From Pleurotus ostreatus/Saccharomyces cerevisiae fusant (lineage: Eukaryota; Opisthokonta), in NCBI GenBank assembly GCA_024196135.1, contig JAMQCK010000020.1, positions 62,001-126,000 of the forward strand: a DNA stretch of 64,000 nucleotides. The letters run 5' to 3'. The notes below the pieces were generated by a model that was not told where the DNA came from, did not search any database, and saw only the letters and a list, made by a program, of their open reading frames with translations. The position numbers and the translations under genes were made by a program. This document shows, piece by piece, positions 12,231 through 23,796 of the stretch. Numbering within the stretch: position 1 is the stretch's first letter; each line of letters opens with the position of its first letter.

Positions 12231-12589
12231 GGCGGGCCGTCTAGATGCTTGTTGTGTTGTCGTCGCCCTGTGCTTTGTTTATGTCTTGTATCTTCGCTGT
12301 GCACTGTATTTCTATTCACTAACACTCGTATGCTCGAACGTCAGAACGAGTCAGGGACGTCTCAAGTCGGTCTTCATTGTCTCTTGTCGCGAAGTAGGAT
12401 GCTGAAGTGGGGACGCTAGAATGCAACTGAGTCTTCTTTGTATGTGCCCTGATTCCTTTGTACATTGCTTATTCTACACAACTTCCAATTATACGAGTGA
12501 AGTCCGGTAAGTAATGAGTCCAACACGCCATCATGGCCCTTCGTCCCTCCTTACCGCCTTCTTTTGTGTACTTATACTTTTAGCTGCCA
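12231..12589. terminator. Convergent 3' flanks of POB3 and the MFS gene
   Basis: The two genes converge here, leaving about 360 bases for both 3' ends. T-rich and A-rich stretches are present, but no specific polyadenylation signal can be assigned. No gene is seen. Confidence 0.4.
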
Positions 12590-14454
12590 TCACTGACGAC
12601 GCAAGGCCCACATGTCCGACCTCCAACCAAGCACCGCTAACCCAGCGGCGCCCGCGAAGCAGGTGCCCGAGTACAGGATCATGCTCCCAAATCGCCCACC
12701 ACCGACCGAGAAGCCAGTCGAGGAGCCCGCCATCGCGTGCGCGCTCTTCCCGATGAGGGCGGTGGCGATGGGGGTGGAGAGGACATTGCCGATCCCTCGG
12801 CACATGGATATGTAGCCGAAGAGGGTGGAGGAGAGGCCTGGTTCTTCTTCTGCGAGTAGTTGTCAGTATGGCGTGGAGGGAGACACGGACGCAAAGGGGG
12901 GAAGGGGGGACTCACTAGCATATGTGCGCGCAAAGGTCGTCCACAGCGTGCTGAAGCCCCCTGCGACGATGCCATAGACGATGCCGAATGCGATGAGGCC
13001 GGCGAAGGTGTTGCCGACGACGCCCCAGAGGATGAACGTGGCGAGGCAGGTTGTGATGAGCGAGCCGAGCGCTAAGGCCCAGGAGTTGAAGCGGTCTGAC
13101 AAGTATCCCATGTAGAGGCCACCGAAGACGGAGGCGCCTGCAAACGTAATCAGCGCATGTACTAGAATGATAGGGGGCTCACTGACCGTTGAGGGCAGCC
13201 AGGGCTATAGCAGATTGCAGGGAGCTGAATGACTGGTCGCTCGCGAAGGCTGTAGACGCACTTTCAGTATGACTCCGCGTTCAGAATGTTAGAAAGGCGT
13301 ACTCGGAAGCCAAACAATAGGCATAAAATACCCAAAGCCCTGAATCAAGTCGACGAGGATATAGATCCAGAACGACATATTCTTGAGGAAGTCGCGATTG
13401 CTCGCACGCGGCGCAGGGCCGCGAACCTTGCTGATAGGCAGGCGGCCCTTATTGAACGGCAGCAGCGGGAACATAATGCACGCGATGGAAATGGCGAACA
13501 TGCGAAGGGTGTACGGCGCCCCGTGTTTGGCGATTATGGGCGGGAAGACGAGTGGGAGAATGAGTCCGCCGACGGAGGTTCCGGCGAAGATGATGCCGCT
13601 GGCGGTGCCGCGCAGGCGTATGAACCATTCGGACATGAACAAAATGGTTGGCGTGTAGACGAGAGCTGGGGTGATAAGAGGTAAGCAGTTGGTGGCGGAG
13701 AGTGGACAGAGCGGATCTACCTCCACCTATGGCGTATAGGACGCCTTGGAGCGCTACGAGCGTGACGATCTGTGAGGAAGAACCATCGTATCAGCACGAA
13801 GATCTAACTTCAGCGTACAAGTTACCAACCTGGGTAGTGTAGCTAGCGGCGAAGAGACTGGATGCGCATAGCGCGGCGCCTAGCCAGACAGCTGGCATAC
13901 GGACCTGGGGATACTTGATGATGATGGGGTAAAGAAATGGTCCTGCGCGAAGATGAGATAACAGACAAAGCTAGAAGTTGGAGAAGAAGACCAACCTGAG
14001 CAGTACTGTATGCCGGACGAAATCGTGCCGACCAATGGCAGTAAAGACGCCGCGTTTTTCTGCGATGCGTATACGGGATCGTCTAAATAGCCTGAAAGAT
14101 GATAGAATCAGAAGGCGTCTCAGCTGCGAAGGCAAGGACTCACTCTCGAGAAACACGCCATAGGAGAACGGGAAGCTCCACGCGATAGCTTCGACGAAAA
14201 AGGCAGCTATCATCTGCTCGGCGTCAGCAATTGTGGCACACCCCACGGGGTAAGAGAATGCGTACAAAACACCACGCATGGAGACCTCCATCCGCGGGGT
14301 AGAGAGCCGACTCGTTGACGGCCGGTGTGGACCTATTAGGCGGGCTCTCGATGTCCGGTGTCCGAGGCGCAGAGTCCGTGAAGTCATCTGGATCCTTGAA
14401 GTGACAGGTCGAGGGCCTGCTGAGCTCGATGAGCCCTTCGTTCAGACGCGACAT
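12590..14454 (-). CDS. MFS transporter, monocarboxylate (MCT) type
   Basis: The N-terminal cytosolic segment is polar and ends in DGGLHAW, the usual fungal MCT lead-in to helix 1 (AAFFVEAIAWSFPFSYGVF). Later exons encode further hydrophobic helices, for example TPTILFMSEWFIRLRGTAS, GGLILPLVFPPIIAKHG, FWIYILVDLIQGFGYFMPI, the loop GGLYMGYLSDRF and the last helices before the stop. Known relatives move monocarboxylates or related small solutes across the plasma membrane with protons, but many fungal members are uncharacterised. The substrate here is unknown. The start at 14454 is the first ATG about 45 bases below a TATATA element. Several introns interrupt the gene. Confidence 0.85.
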
Positions 14455-14900
14455 GATGAAAAATTATGGTGCACTCACCGTCCGTTCTGACTCGATCACA
14501 TATATACTCCCCAATACGCCGCCGGCATCGATGAGGTCCCCCGCACGTGCAACCAGGTTTTTTATGACAAGAACACGGCGAAGCTAGAGGACGTCAGTCG
14601 GCTCACTTCTGTGTGATCCCTAAACGTATTGTGAGCTAATCATAGCGGAGATGTAGGTGCAGATTGCGTACCAGGTCAAAGGGCCAAGAGGGTTTGCAGG
14701 AACCCGGAAGAGTCCAGAGCAGCGCACCTGCTTACACCTGTTGACGCCGCGCAAATAGGCACCCACCGGCCCAAACTTCGCCCCAAATTTTCATCTGCGA
14801 TCTTGTCCGTCGCCTGGCTGTCCATATGCATTATGTACGGTAACTAGTTCTACATTCGACTGTGCTGTCCTTACACTATTCAGAGGGATCCTAATAAGAC
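14455..14900. other. Intergenic between OSBP 3' end and MFS start
   Basis: About 445 bases hold the MFS promoter and the 3' flank of the oxysterol-binding protein gene; both genes read on the minus strand. No further gene is seen. Confidence 0.5.
14499..14507 (-). promoter_or_regulatory. TATA box of the MFS gene
   Basis: On the minus strand this reads AGTATATATGTG, about 45 bases upstream of the chosen ATG. The position fits a core promoter with a very short leader. Confidence 0.5.
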
Positions 14901-17900
14901 TTACGATGATAAAGACTCGGGCTCCTCGATGAAGATCTCGTCGACCTCCTTCCACTTCGTCCTATCCCTGCCACCCTCCCTCCAACACCGCTCGCGTTCG
15001 AGCCAATACTCCAGCTTCCCCTCGACCTTCGAAGGCACCCAGACCCGCTCGCCCGTATCCCCATCCGTCTCCGCGCGGAACCAACGAGGTGCGTGGGGCG
15101 GCAACTTCCCCTCCTCCCTCGCGCGCCGAATTGCACGCTGCTTCTCCTCCTGCGCCACTTTCAAGTCGTTCGCCAAGTCCCACTTGCCCATCTCGAACGC
15201 GCGCTGGTCCGGCCTCAAGCGACAGTCCGTCGGGCACACGTACGGCTTCAGGGTGTCCTTCGGGCAGTCGTTGAGGGTGATCGCGAATGGCGTGAGGTTG
15301 AAGGGCGACCTAGGCGGCTTCTCCGAGTTGCGCCAGAGCAGCAGGTAGTCGGACGACGCCGAAGGCGAGCCCGGTCCGCTGACGCTCATGTCAGGGTGTA
15401 TGTGCCCACTGCCATCCGTCGCCAGGCGCGCGATGAGCTGCGAGTTCCACCGGCCGGCAATCTCATATACAAGGCGCCCAGAGGCGTCGACAACCTTGCC
15501 CGCAATCTCGAAGGCGTCCCGCCCCCGCCAGCCGCGCGGCTTAAACGTCAGAATGCACTGGTCGCCCGTGCGGTGGTTGGTCACCTGCACTCTAGTCAGG
15601 CCGAAAACTCGAGTCACGGACGCAGATCATCCACGTACCACCATGTCCCCGTAGTGGTCGATCGAAGGCTGTGCCAAAATGAAGCCCGAGACGCACGTCG
15701 TGACCTTCTTCCAGCTGTAGTGCTCGACCACCTTGCCCTTGAACTTCTCCGACTTGGGGTAGTCAGGCGCCCACTCCTCCGGTAGTAATAGCTCCGCGTG
15801 CGCGACCCCCGTGGGGCGGATCTCAAACGACTTGCCCGTGAACTTGTTCTTCGCGTCGACCTAGGCGAACAAAAGCACGTCAATTACGTCGCTCTTGACG
15901 ATGCGGTCCTTATCTCGCGTACCTCCCCAAAGTAGTGCCAGAGCGGCGACTCCGCCCAGCAGGCCGAGATCGGCGGGTGGTGGCTGACCTGCTCGGACAC
16001 GTAGCGGTACTCCTTGTCGAAGCTCACGTACTCGAACGTCTCGCTCAGCATGGGATTGAACGGCTTCGCAATGCGCCCGATCGTCGACGAGTAGTTCGAC
16101 ATGCCGAACGCCGCGACGTACGCTATTCTCCGCAGAGCGTCTCGGTCCTTCGCCGCCACGTCCACTGCAGGGAAAATCAGCCTTCGCTCTCAGGTGCAAG
16201 TGCATCCTCGACTCACAGCACTCAGAGAACTCCATGTCCTCCGCCATACGCTGCAGCATACTCGTCGGCTCGTTGAACGACACCGGGAAACTGATCTTCG
16301 TCAAGTCCTTTCCGATGCTATTCTTCAACACGCTCCACAGACTGACGCTCGGCCGGTCGTCAGCGCTCAGCGGCAGCTCATGCCGCAAGTGCCTATACCC
16401 CTCGTACGGCTTGTAGTCATACCCCGGCGGCAAGTCCGTCTCGTCGTGCGACGGGCTCTTCAGCGGCGCCGGCACCTCGAGGTTCGGAATCGCATTCGCC
16501 TCAATCGCGTCGAAGAACTCATCCTCCTCGTCCGTGTCGTAACTCTCCCCGTCGTCCATGGCCGCGGGCGAGAGCGTCTCGCGCACCGTGAGCGTCGCCT
16601 GCGTCGAGCGTCTCGGCGTCAGAATCGGTCTGTCCGCCGTCTCCGGCTTCGGCGTCGGCAGCGTCTCCTCCGCGGGCGTGAACACCTCCGGCAACGGCAC
16701 GCGCACCTCCTGCGCCACCGACGACGCTCGAGGGCGCAGCGTCAGCGTCTTCACCGTGCCCATGCCCGCGTTATCGGGATCGAACATGCGACTGCCGCGT
16801 CTTCGACTTCTTGCACGAAGCTCCTTCTCCAGCTCCTCTCCCTCCCGGACGACCGCCGCGAGACTCTCCTCCCACACCGCCGCGCGGCTGCGCTCCTTCG
16901 CGAGCTGCTTCCGCCACCAGTCGTCGCGCTCCTTCGCCATCCCGACGTGCTCCGACACGAGCTTCTGCGCCGTACGCAGCGCGTCGCCGAGGGCGGTCTT
17001 CAGCTCACGCGTCCGCGGGGGCGTGTCGAGGGGCAAATCGAGATTCGAGAAGAGTTGCAGAGTGAGCTCGAGCTGTGCGGCGGCGGTGTTGCCTTGGAGC
17101 TCGAATGTATCCTCGTAAGGTACGCGCCCCCGCCGCGAGTCCGAGTCTGACTCCGATGCGTCCTCGTCATCTTCTCGGCGGTCATCGTCGGGCCGCGGGC
17201 TCGCACCCGCATCGCTTGTGTCGTCTCGTGCGCTCTTGTCGTCGAGGTGGGAGCTTGACGATGCTGCCTCATTCGACCGGTGCGTTCTGCTCGAGCCATG
17301 GCGATGCATAGACATCGACAGGCTCGTAACACTGCCCCGAATCGTCTGATGCGCCGCTGGCGACTGCTCGCCCACCGAATCCGTGCTCTGAATGCTGATA
17401 TCGTCGCGCTTGTACCACTCGATGCTCTGGTTGATGGCCTGAATCCAGCGGTGGGCCTCGACGGGGTGATTCGCCTTCATGTACCACTTCTGCACGCCGG
17501 AGTGGTGGCCCTTCGATGGCATAGAGTGCACTTCAAACCGCAGCTTATCTTGTCCGGGAGGCGTTTTCAGAATAGCGGTCTTCATTGATATGGATCCTCG
17601 ACTTGCTATAGTTTCGTCTTCTTGGTGCCGGTAGTCTGTGCGTTGTGAGTATCATGAGGATGACTGGATGCGGGCCGGATAGCAGAAGGGCCGCTTACAT
17701 GAGAGCACTCCGTCCTTCAGAACGAACCATCGCGTGTTGTAGCCCTTTGCGACGTTGGTATACTTGTTGAGGTAGCCTTGCAAGGACGGTGGCTGCGAGG
17801 ATAGAACCTGGTTCTGGATTAACGTCGCGTCGTGATTGGCGTCTGATAGGAAGGTCAGTAAATTGCAAGGCAGGAACCAGACGAAACGCACATTGCCGCA

Positions 17901-18817
17901 AAAACACGCGGACCTTGTCGTCCTTGCCAGTCCCCTCGTATGGCATCTTACCCCTCCGATTGCGCACGAAGACATCCGCGCCAGCTCGCACAGCCAGCTC
18001 AATTAATCGGAGATCGCGCCGTTTAGCCGCCTCGTGCAGCAATGACGTCCCCGTGTCGTCGTCCAGATAACTGAGGTTCACGAACTTGATGCGTGGGGAT
18101 TCGAGCAGTTCTATGAGGCCCTGCGGGGGCGGGGAATCGGGTGGAGAGAGGATATAGGAATGCAGAAGCGAGCGATATCGTGCGTTGAGGAAGGATCGAG
18201 AATCTGAGTGCGGGGGTGAGGTCAGGCGTAGCGAATGCGCTGCACTACGCACCTTCGATGGCGCGGACGACGGCCTTGCCCCGCGCGACGTCCTTGCAGT
18301 TCCGGCCTTGCGAGTCTACGATGGTGTCGTCTATGTTCTCTTGTTCGAGCAGGAGGTTCACGATGTCAGCCCGCCCGAGCGAGGCAGCCAGGTGGAGGGG
18401 AGTGGTGCCGGACCCGGGGGGATGGATGCCATTGGGCGAGATCGCGCGATGGGAGAGCAGCAGGGCGACCGTCTCCACTGGATCTCTTGTCAGCACACGC
18501 ACGGCGGGATCGTCAAGTCCACGCACCCGACGCGCATCGGACGGCGAGATGTAGCGCCGCTGCTCCCGTATCCAGGTCGCCATCCTTGTCGACCGACTTT
18601 CGCCTATCCTTGCCAATCTCCGCGAGGAAGGGGTGGATAAGGGCGGGGTCGCCGCTGCGGATCGCGGCGAGGAGCTTCACTTGGTAGAGTGGTTCTGACG
18701 TGTCTGCGCCGCGCACTGTCAGCGTCGCCGCTCCCCCGCGCAGTTCCAAGTACACGCACTGGAATCCTTTCCTGAAGACGTCGTGGATGCCGGTTTAGAT
18801 GAGCTAGGGGAGGCCAT
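14901..18817 (-). CDS. Oxysterol-binding protein with ankyrin, PH and ORD domains (Osh1/Osh2-like)
   Basis: Domains in order: ankyrin repeats (TTPLHLAASLGRADIVNLLL, TSLLHEAAKRRDLRLIELAV), a PH domain (LQGYLNKYTNVAKGYNTRWF to AHRWIQAINQSIEW), a long disordered linker, a textbook FFAT motif EFFDAIE inside an acidic stretch, and the lipid-binding ORD with the family signature EQVSHHPP. The ORD continues through IRPTGVAHAELL, GRWNSQL and a Lys/Arg/Glu-rich end. Such proteins sit at ER contact sites: FFAT binds VAP proteins, PH binds phosphoinositides, and the ORD exchanges sterol or PI4P. The start at 18817 gives MASPSSSSKPAS; a short intron follows at once (donor GTGCGT). At about 3.9 kb it is the longest gene here and appears intact. 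Confidence 0.92.
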
Positions 18818-19361
18818 GGTACGAGTTTATTGAAGACGCCGCCGCGGGCTGGGCTCGTAGGCACTGCGTTATTGTGCCGCGAACGGGCCAGGCTCTCGCG
18901 TCTTCAGGAGTGGTCTGACAGTGTACTGTCGTTCAAGTAAGAGTTAAGGGGAAGTAGGAGGATATGAACAATAGCCAGATGAACGCAGGAGGAGAGGTGC
19001 GGAAACTTAGGGCGGCGGACCGCCAATGTGACGAGGACCCATGCGGACCCACGAAGTTGAAGTTCGGCACCTCGGGCTCGATCTCAACATTCGGCGCGTT
19101 GGCGGAAGAAAGATGTGGGTACCATTGTTATAGATATGTGAATACTGGATACTGGACAACATGTAGACGACATGAACTAGGGCTACAGCGTAACAGGATT
19201 CAGAAACAGTACGATAAGGAACGTGCAGGTGAGGAGGTATTAAGATGGAACGACTATCCAGAGAGAAGGTGAGCAGAGGCATACATATATCATGTCAAGT
19301 CGTCAATGTTTCGTAAGGAATAGAATAAGATGTTCAGATAGAATATCCCGATAGAATGCGG
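18818..19361. other. Intergenic: OSBP upstream / unknown gene 3' flank
   Basis: About 540 bases hold the OSBP promoter and the 3' flank of the next minus-strand gene. Open frames here (for example 18964-19272, +) have no recognisable features and are not called. Confidence 0.45.
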
Positions 19362-21764
19362 TCAAAGTCGTCGACAGCGTTTGTTGTCCCCATCAGGTTC
19401 GCCAATAGTCTCGCGCTTGCGCTTGAGGTACGCTTGCAAGGAAATGCGACGGGGACGATCCCCGAGGCTCGAAGATGTGGCGGACGACTCAGACTCGATG
19501 GACTCACGCCTTGAAATCTTCAAAAGGGAAGTTGTCCCTTGTTGACGAGACGCGGAAGCTGCGCTCTCAGCAAGCGCCAGCAGGCGGTCTTCACTTGACT
19601 TCGCGCCGTTCTGGTGGTGAAGAGGTCCGCGTTCAACGCGGGATTCGGTAGACAGCGATTGTTGTCCTGACGAAGTCACCACAGGCAACATAGGAGCAAG
19701 GGAAAGTGAGCGCCCTCCGTCGATGACCGACTGACAACCCTCACCCACCCGGGAGCCAACAACCTCCCTCACCTTACCCACCCTCCCCCACTTCACATCC
19801 TCCATCTCCATCGTATCCTCCATCGCCCGCATCATCGCACGGAAGATGCCCGCCCTTCGCCTCGCCTTCGCCGCCGCGTCCCGGAACGCGAGCAGGACAG
19901 CCTTCTTCTGCTGCTCCATCGCGTCCCTGCGCGCGCGGGCCTCGCGCTGTTGGGGACGGAGAGGCCGGCCGCGGCGGGAACGGATCTCAGGGTCGATATT
20001 GGTAGGAAAGGGCTCTGCAGTCGCCGGGAAGACAGGGCCACAAGAGGGAGACGAGGAATGAGCGGGAGGAAGAGACGCAGAGATAAAGGCAGGTTCGGGA
20101 GAGGTTCCTGTCTGGATGTCGCCGGTAGAGGCTGTGACCGCTTGCGCCTGCGAGCACGTCTTCGCCTTCCTCGCCCTGCAGACAGGCTCCGGGATCCTGG
20201 GGCCTACAACGCAGGGCTTCTTCATCTCTTCCTCCTCGACCTCCTCTCTATAGTACGGCCTGCACGCTTCCGCTTTCGCCCCCTCCACCTTCGCGGCCTC
20301 CACCCTCGCCTTCGTCACATCTGCCACTGACTCGCCTTGCTTCGTCCGCGCATTCACCTTCAACGCAAACTTCGTATCCCTCGGGATCCTGGGCTTCTTC
20401 CCCGGACCCTTGGGCGCGTCAACGAGGTCGTTGAAGACAAGGATGGCTGGACCGAGGACAGCGGGGTCGGATTCAACGAGGGGGTGGAGGGCGAAGTCGG
20501 GCTTGGGGCGCTCGTAGTCGTTAGCGTTCGAGTTGATAAAAGGGTCGTTCGGTTCGATAGGAGAGTCGTCGGACTGCACAGGCTGCTTCGTAGCAGCGCA
20601 GGAATCGTTGAGGCCGTCGCAGGTCGTTTCCGAAGATCGAAAAGAACGATCGCCTGTCGCGGCCTGCGCGACAGTCAAAGAAGACCCGGTCTTTGGCATG
20701 GTAGGATCAGCGCCATCCTTCTCAGCCGCGCATTCCATAGCATCGTCGCTCGGAGCATTCGTCTTCAGATTCGTCTGCCACTTCCTCGCGATCGGAACAG
20801 TGAGCTCCTCGGGCGACTCGGCGTGTGGCGAGGCCGAGTCTGGATACTGCAACTGCAGCGGAGCATCCTCCTCAAGGTCTCCTTCATCGTCCAGAGAAAG
20901 GTCGATGAGCAGCGGCGGCAAGGGTATCCGTGGGAAACCGGGTTTGGCGACGCAAATGGGAACAACAGGGGCGTCGCAATCCAACGGTTGAGGCGATGCC
21001 GACAGTGGAGGGGAAAGAGGTTGCGTATCGCATGCATCGCGTGTCGACTTCAAGAGAGCTTGCGAAACAACGGACTCTTGCTCCGCACGCGCACAACCGT
21101 CGCCGCTATCCCATGGCCGTCGCCACAAAGCCTGGTCATCCGGCGCATTCAGGATGAAAGATAGGCTTGTCTTAATGGACTGAGCAGGTTGCGTAGGGCT
21201 CAGGTCGTTGGAATTCGCAGGACGAGTATCGCCACCTCCACCGGTCCAGTTGACCGGGTTGAATACAGGACGAGGAACGTCCCCAGTGGGCTGCGCACGA
21301 TATGTGGCGCCATGAACACGACGCTCCCCACGGCGTTGTTGGCAGAACGACCTCCGCTTGGGACGCTGCACGCCCGACTTGCGGCCCGTGAATGACTTCC
21401 TGCAGCTACCATGCGAAGAATGTGACACGGAAGACTTCGCAGGCGACGAAGGCGCAAAGTAGAAAGGATCCTGCTCCAACTCGCTCGTCCGCGCCGAATC
21501 CGGAAGCGGTCGATGATCGAGGGAGGGTGAGCGCGATCGGTGAAAGGAGGGCGTCGGGGAAAGAAGGTCTTCGCCTTCGTCTAGAAGATCTTGAGAAGTA
21601 AACAACGGTGTCTCGCGGAACGAGAAAGGGTAGGGGTGTTTGCGGCGGGCTGGGATGGAATCAGTGTCGGATGCGGACGAGTGTGAATGTGGCGCACCGC
21701 TAGGCCGCTTGCCTCGACGTATGGGGTAGCTCTGTATGCCGAGGGTATAGTCCAGCGTCGGCAT
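19362..21764 (-). CDS. Hypothetical disordered protein, about 800 residues
   Basis: This is one long uninterrupted frame from ATG at 21764 (MPTLDYTLGIQSYPIRRG) to TGA at 19362. I do not recognise a family. The composition is low in hydrophobic residues and rich in Ser, Pro, Arg and Asp. A basic cluster (RKSGVQRPKRRSFCQQRRGE) lies near residue 130. A highly charged helical stretch with PQQREARARRDAMEQQKK, then RRRAGIFRAMMRAMEDTMEMED, lies around residues 600-680. The C-terminus is basic (KRKRET, KRCRRL), which suggests a nuclear protein (inference). A minus-strand TATA element lies about 175 bases upstream. A TTACAG just before the ATG could end a leader intron. Confidence 0.7.
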   Translation of the reverse strand: MPTLDYTLGIQSYPIRRGKRPSGAPHSHSSASDTDSIPARRKHPYPFSFRETPLFTSQDLLDEGEDLLSPTPSFHRSRSPSLDHRPLPDSARTSELEQDPFYFAPSSPAKSSVSHSSHGSCRKSFTGRKSGVQRPKRRSFCQQRRGERRVHGATYRAQPTGDVPRPVFNPVNWTGGGGDTRPANSNDLSPTQPAQSIKTSLSFILNAPDDQALWRRPWDSGDGCARAEQESVVSQALLKSTRDACDTQPLSPPLSASPQPLDCDAPVVPICVAKPGFPRIPLPPLLIDLSLDDEGDLEEDAPLQLQYPDSASPHAESPEELTVPIARKWQTNLKTNAPSDDAMECAAEKDGADPTMPKTGSSLTVAQAATGDRSFRSSETTCDGLNDSCAATKQPVQSDDSPIEPNDPFINSNANDYERPKPDFALHPLVESDPAVLGPAILVFNDLVDAPKGPGKKPRIPRDTKFALKVNARTKQGESVADVTKARVEAAKVEGAKAEACRPYYREEVEEEEMKKPCVVGPRIPEPVCRARKAKTCSQAQAVTASTGDIQTGTSPEPAFISASLPPAHSSSPSCGPVFPATAEPFPTNIDPEIRSRRGRPLRPQQREARARRDAMEQQKKAVLLAFRDAAAKARRRAGIFRAMMRAMEDTMEMEDVKWGRVGKVREVVGSRVGEGCQSVIDGGRSLSLAPMLPVVTSSGQQSLSTESRVERGPLHHQNGAKSSEDRLLALAESAASASRQQGTTSLLKISRRESIESESSATSSSLGDRPRRISLQAYLKRKRETIGEPDGDNKRCRRL

Positions 21765-22266
21765 GGCTGTAAGGATCGTAACTTGAATACGGCGGAGGGG
21801 TCGTCTATGGTGAGTTCGAAACACGTCTGGCGCTTGATTCTATGTGACGACAGCGAAGAACGAGGAAAGGGAAGCTCGCCACAAAGAGGACAGTGAAGGG
21901 GAAACGGAGGCAAGAAGGAAAGAGCCCATTGACACCTTTATATATGGCTTTCGAAGCTACAAGGGGTAACCGTGGCAGCACAATAGATTGCGGGTGCGTG
22001 ACCTAGTGTGGGCGCAACGCATGCCGGCATCGTGAGAGGAAGTACAGGACGCGACACAGGACTGTCCGCTGCGATAGACGGGGCAGGGTGATCTGAGGGG
22101 TGGTAATGGGGAGATCATGAAGGTTCAAGACAAGCTTGGAGCTCGCTCATGGACGATCGCGACCACGTGTGCAATGCGACTCTGATTACTACTAGTAGTA
22201 CCAAGCAATCTATATCCCAAGCTTTCCGGTGTAGGGCTCGTCCTCGTAAATCTATAGAGCAGTATA
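21765..22266. promoter_or_regulatory. Upstream region of the disordered-protein gene, with TATA box
   Basis: On the minus strand TATATAAAG lies at about 21936-21944. The stretch also contains the 3' flank of the F-box gene at 22267-23796. No other gene is seen in about 500 bases. Confidence 0.5.
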
Positions 22267-23796
22267 TCAAGTAACAATTGATAGATTACCAGGAGCGGGT
22301 ATGTGGAAGTTGAAGTCCTGGTCCGTCGTGAACCGCGCCAACGCCTTGTGTGTCACGCCCTCGATAATTATGGCGTTCTCCCTGGACTCTACCAGGTCAA
22401 CCACCCGCTCCTCAAGGTCATCGTCGCACGGATAACCAAAGCGCAGCGATAAAGACGTGAGGTTTGGGAGGGGCTCGGACGGCAATGGGTCGTCCGCGCG
22501 AGTCAGCCAATCTAGAAACCTATAACATAGCAGGTCGTTGGCATTCTCCATGTATTTCTTGCTGACCTGGCCCGACTTCGATACCGCAACATGCAGCTCC
22601 TCGAGGTGCACCAGAGCTCCCAGGCACTGGCGCACGGCACCGAGCGACCCTAGCCACACAATGCCTTCGAGGGAGAGGCGGCGGAGAGTCTGCGCGAAGT
22701 TTGTGCGCTGCGCGACATTGTGGAGGGTGGTGAACGGGCCCGGCCGCATGCGCTCCTGCCCCATATCGCGCATGGTGATGCTCGCGAGCTTCGGGGCTTC
22801 CAAAGGAGCGAGCGCCATATATCCCAAGCCAGAGAATGTGGCATCGGTGAGCGTTGGGACAGTGATTTGAGTGTCGGTCGAGACTGAGGGCGGGAAGGCG
22901 AACGGGTAGTGACGGCCATGGAGGACAGAGAGCGTCTCCAGCTTCGCGCTGTGCCGCGACATGGTGTCGACTACTCGGCCAAGCTCCTCGTCATCTGCCA
23001 TACGGATGTTGAATGTCATGCGGGGGATGTCTTGCCAAGGGAGGCGGACGTTGGGATACGCGGCCTCGAGGGTCACGTCGCGTACGTTGGGCGCGTTCGC
23101 TAGGAAGTCGAGCGGCAACTGCGGTTTGTCCGCGTCTTCCTCCTCGTGCTCCAGCCAAGAGATAGGCGCAATGGACACCGTCTCTAGAATCGGCAACTCC
23201 AGCTGGTCCTGTCTGGCAAAGACGAGGAAGTCGCCGGTGATGTCCAGCCTCTTCCACCTATGCGCCGACAGCTGCGCGACGTACCGCAGAACTCTCGCCG
23301 CAGTCTTCCACTCGTCCTCATCAATTTCCAAGCACTGCCACATGTACGCGTCGACGAAGATGTGGAGGGGAAGCTGCCCAGAGCGCGCCATGTACGTCGA
23401 GATGACTTTCTTTGAAGGGGGTTCAAGATCAGTCGGGATGTTGACCTCCGTCCATAGCTGCGGGGTGCTGAGCGCGACGGTACGCCATACACGGCAGACC
23501 CTCGCGAGAGATGGCTCGCCAAAGTTCTTATCGCGAACGCGTACGTCTGCCAGTGCAAGGTCGAAGATGAAGGACATGATCTCGTTGGGTAACTTCGACA
23601 CCGGTGCCAGAATGGAGTTGTTGATGTCGATCTGTGCGATGAGCTCGAGACGTAGTGCGTCGAGTCGCGCGATCTCGGCTCTGAGCTCCTTGGTGGATTG
23701 GACGATGCATTGCTTTTGAGACTCGGAGAGAATGACTCCATCGCGCTGCATGTCAAGGTGCGCCCTTTGCCGCGCTCTGTCGAGAGGAGTTCCCAT
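22267..23796 (-). CDS. F-box-like protein
   Basis: The protein is 509 residues. It begins MGTPLDRARQRAHLDMQRDG, a helical segment that ends DALRLELIAQIDINNSILAP. The F-box-like motif follows (VSKLPNEIMSFIFDLALADV, ARVCRVWRTVAL, TPQLWTEVNIP), then a leucine-rich C-terminal body (LETLSVLHG, LRRLSLEGIVW, LEELHV, LTSLSLRF). The N-terminal signature DRAR-x-x-A-x-LDM and the x-x-L-x-x-Q-I/L-x-IN-x-x-I/LL-x-P pattern are shared with the plus-strand genes at 27080 and 31510, so these belong to one subfamily. The start at 23796 is the first ATG of the frame. It is divergent from the protease gene. Confidence 0.82.
   Translation of the reverse strand: MGTPLDRARQRAHLDMQRDGVILSESQKQCIVQSTKELRAEIARLDALRLELIAQIDINNSILAPVSKLPNEIMSFIFDLALADVRVRDKNFGEPSLARVCRVWRTVALSTPQLWTEVNIPTDLEPPSKKVISTYMARSGQLPLHIFVDAYMWQCLEIDEDEWKTAARVLRYVAQLSAHRWKRLDITGDFLVFARQDQLELPILETVSIAPISWLEHEEEDADKPQLPLDFLANAPNVRDVTLEAAYPNVRLPWQDIPRMTFNIRMADDEELGRVVDTMSRHSAKLETLSVLHGRHYPFAFPPSVSTDTQITVPTLTDATFSGLGYMALAPLEAPKLASITMRDMGQERMRPGPFTTLHNVAQRTNFAQTLRRLSLEGIVWLGSLGAVRQCLGALVHLEELHVAVSKSGQVSKKYMENANDLLCYRFLDWLTRADDPLPSEPLPNLTSLSLRFGYPCDDDLEERVVDLVESRENAIIIEGVTHKALARFTTDQDFNFHIPAPGNLSIVT

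Noticed and set aside
11744..12325. Minus-strand frame opposite the POB3 tail
   Set aside because: It is the antisense shadow of the Lys/Asp-rich tail, giving Phe/Ser runs.
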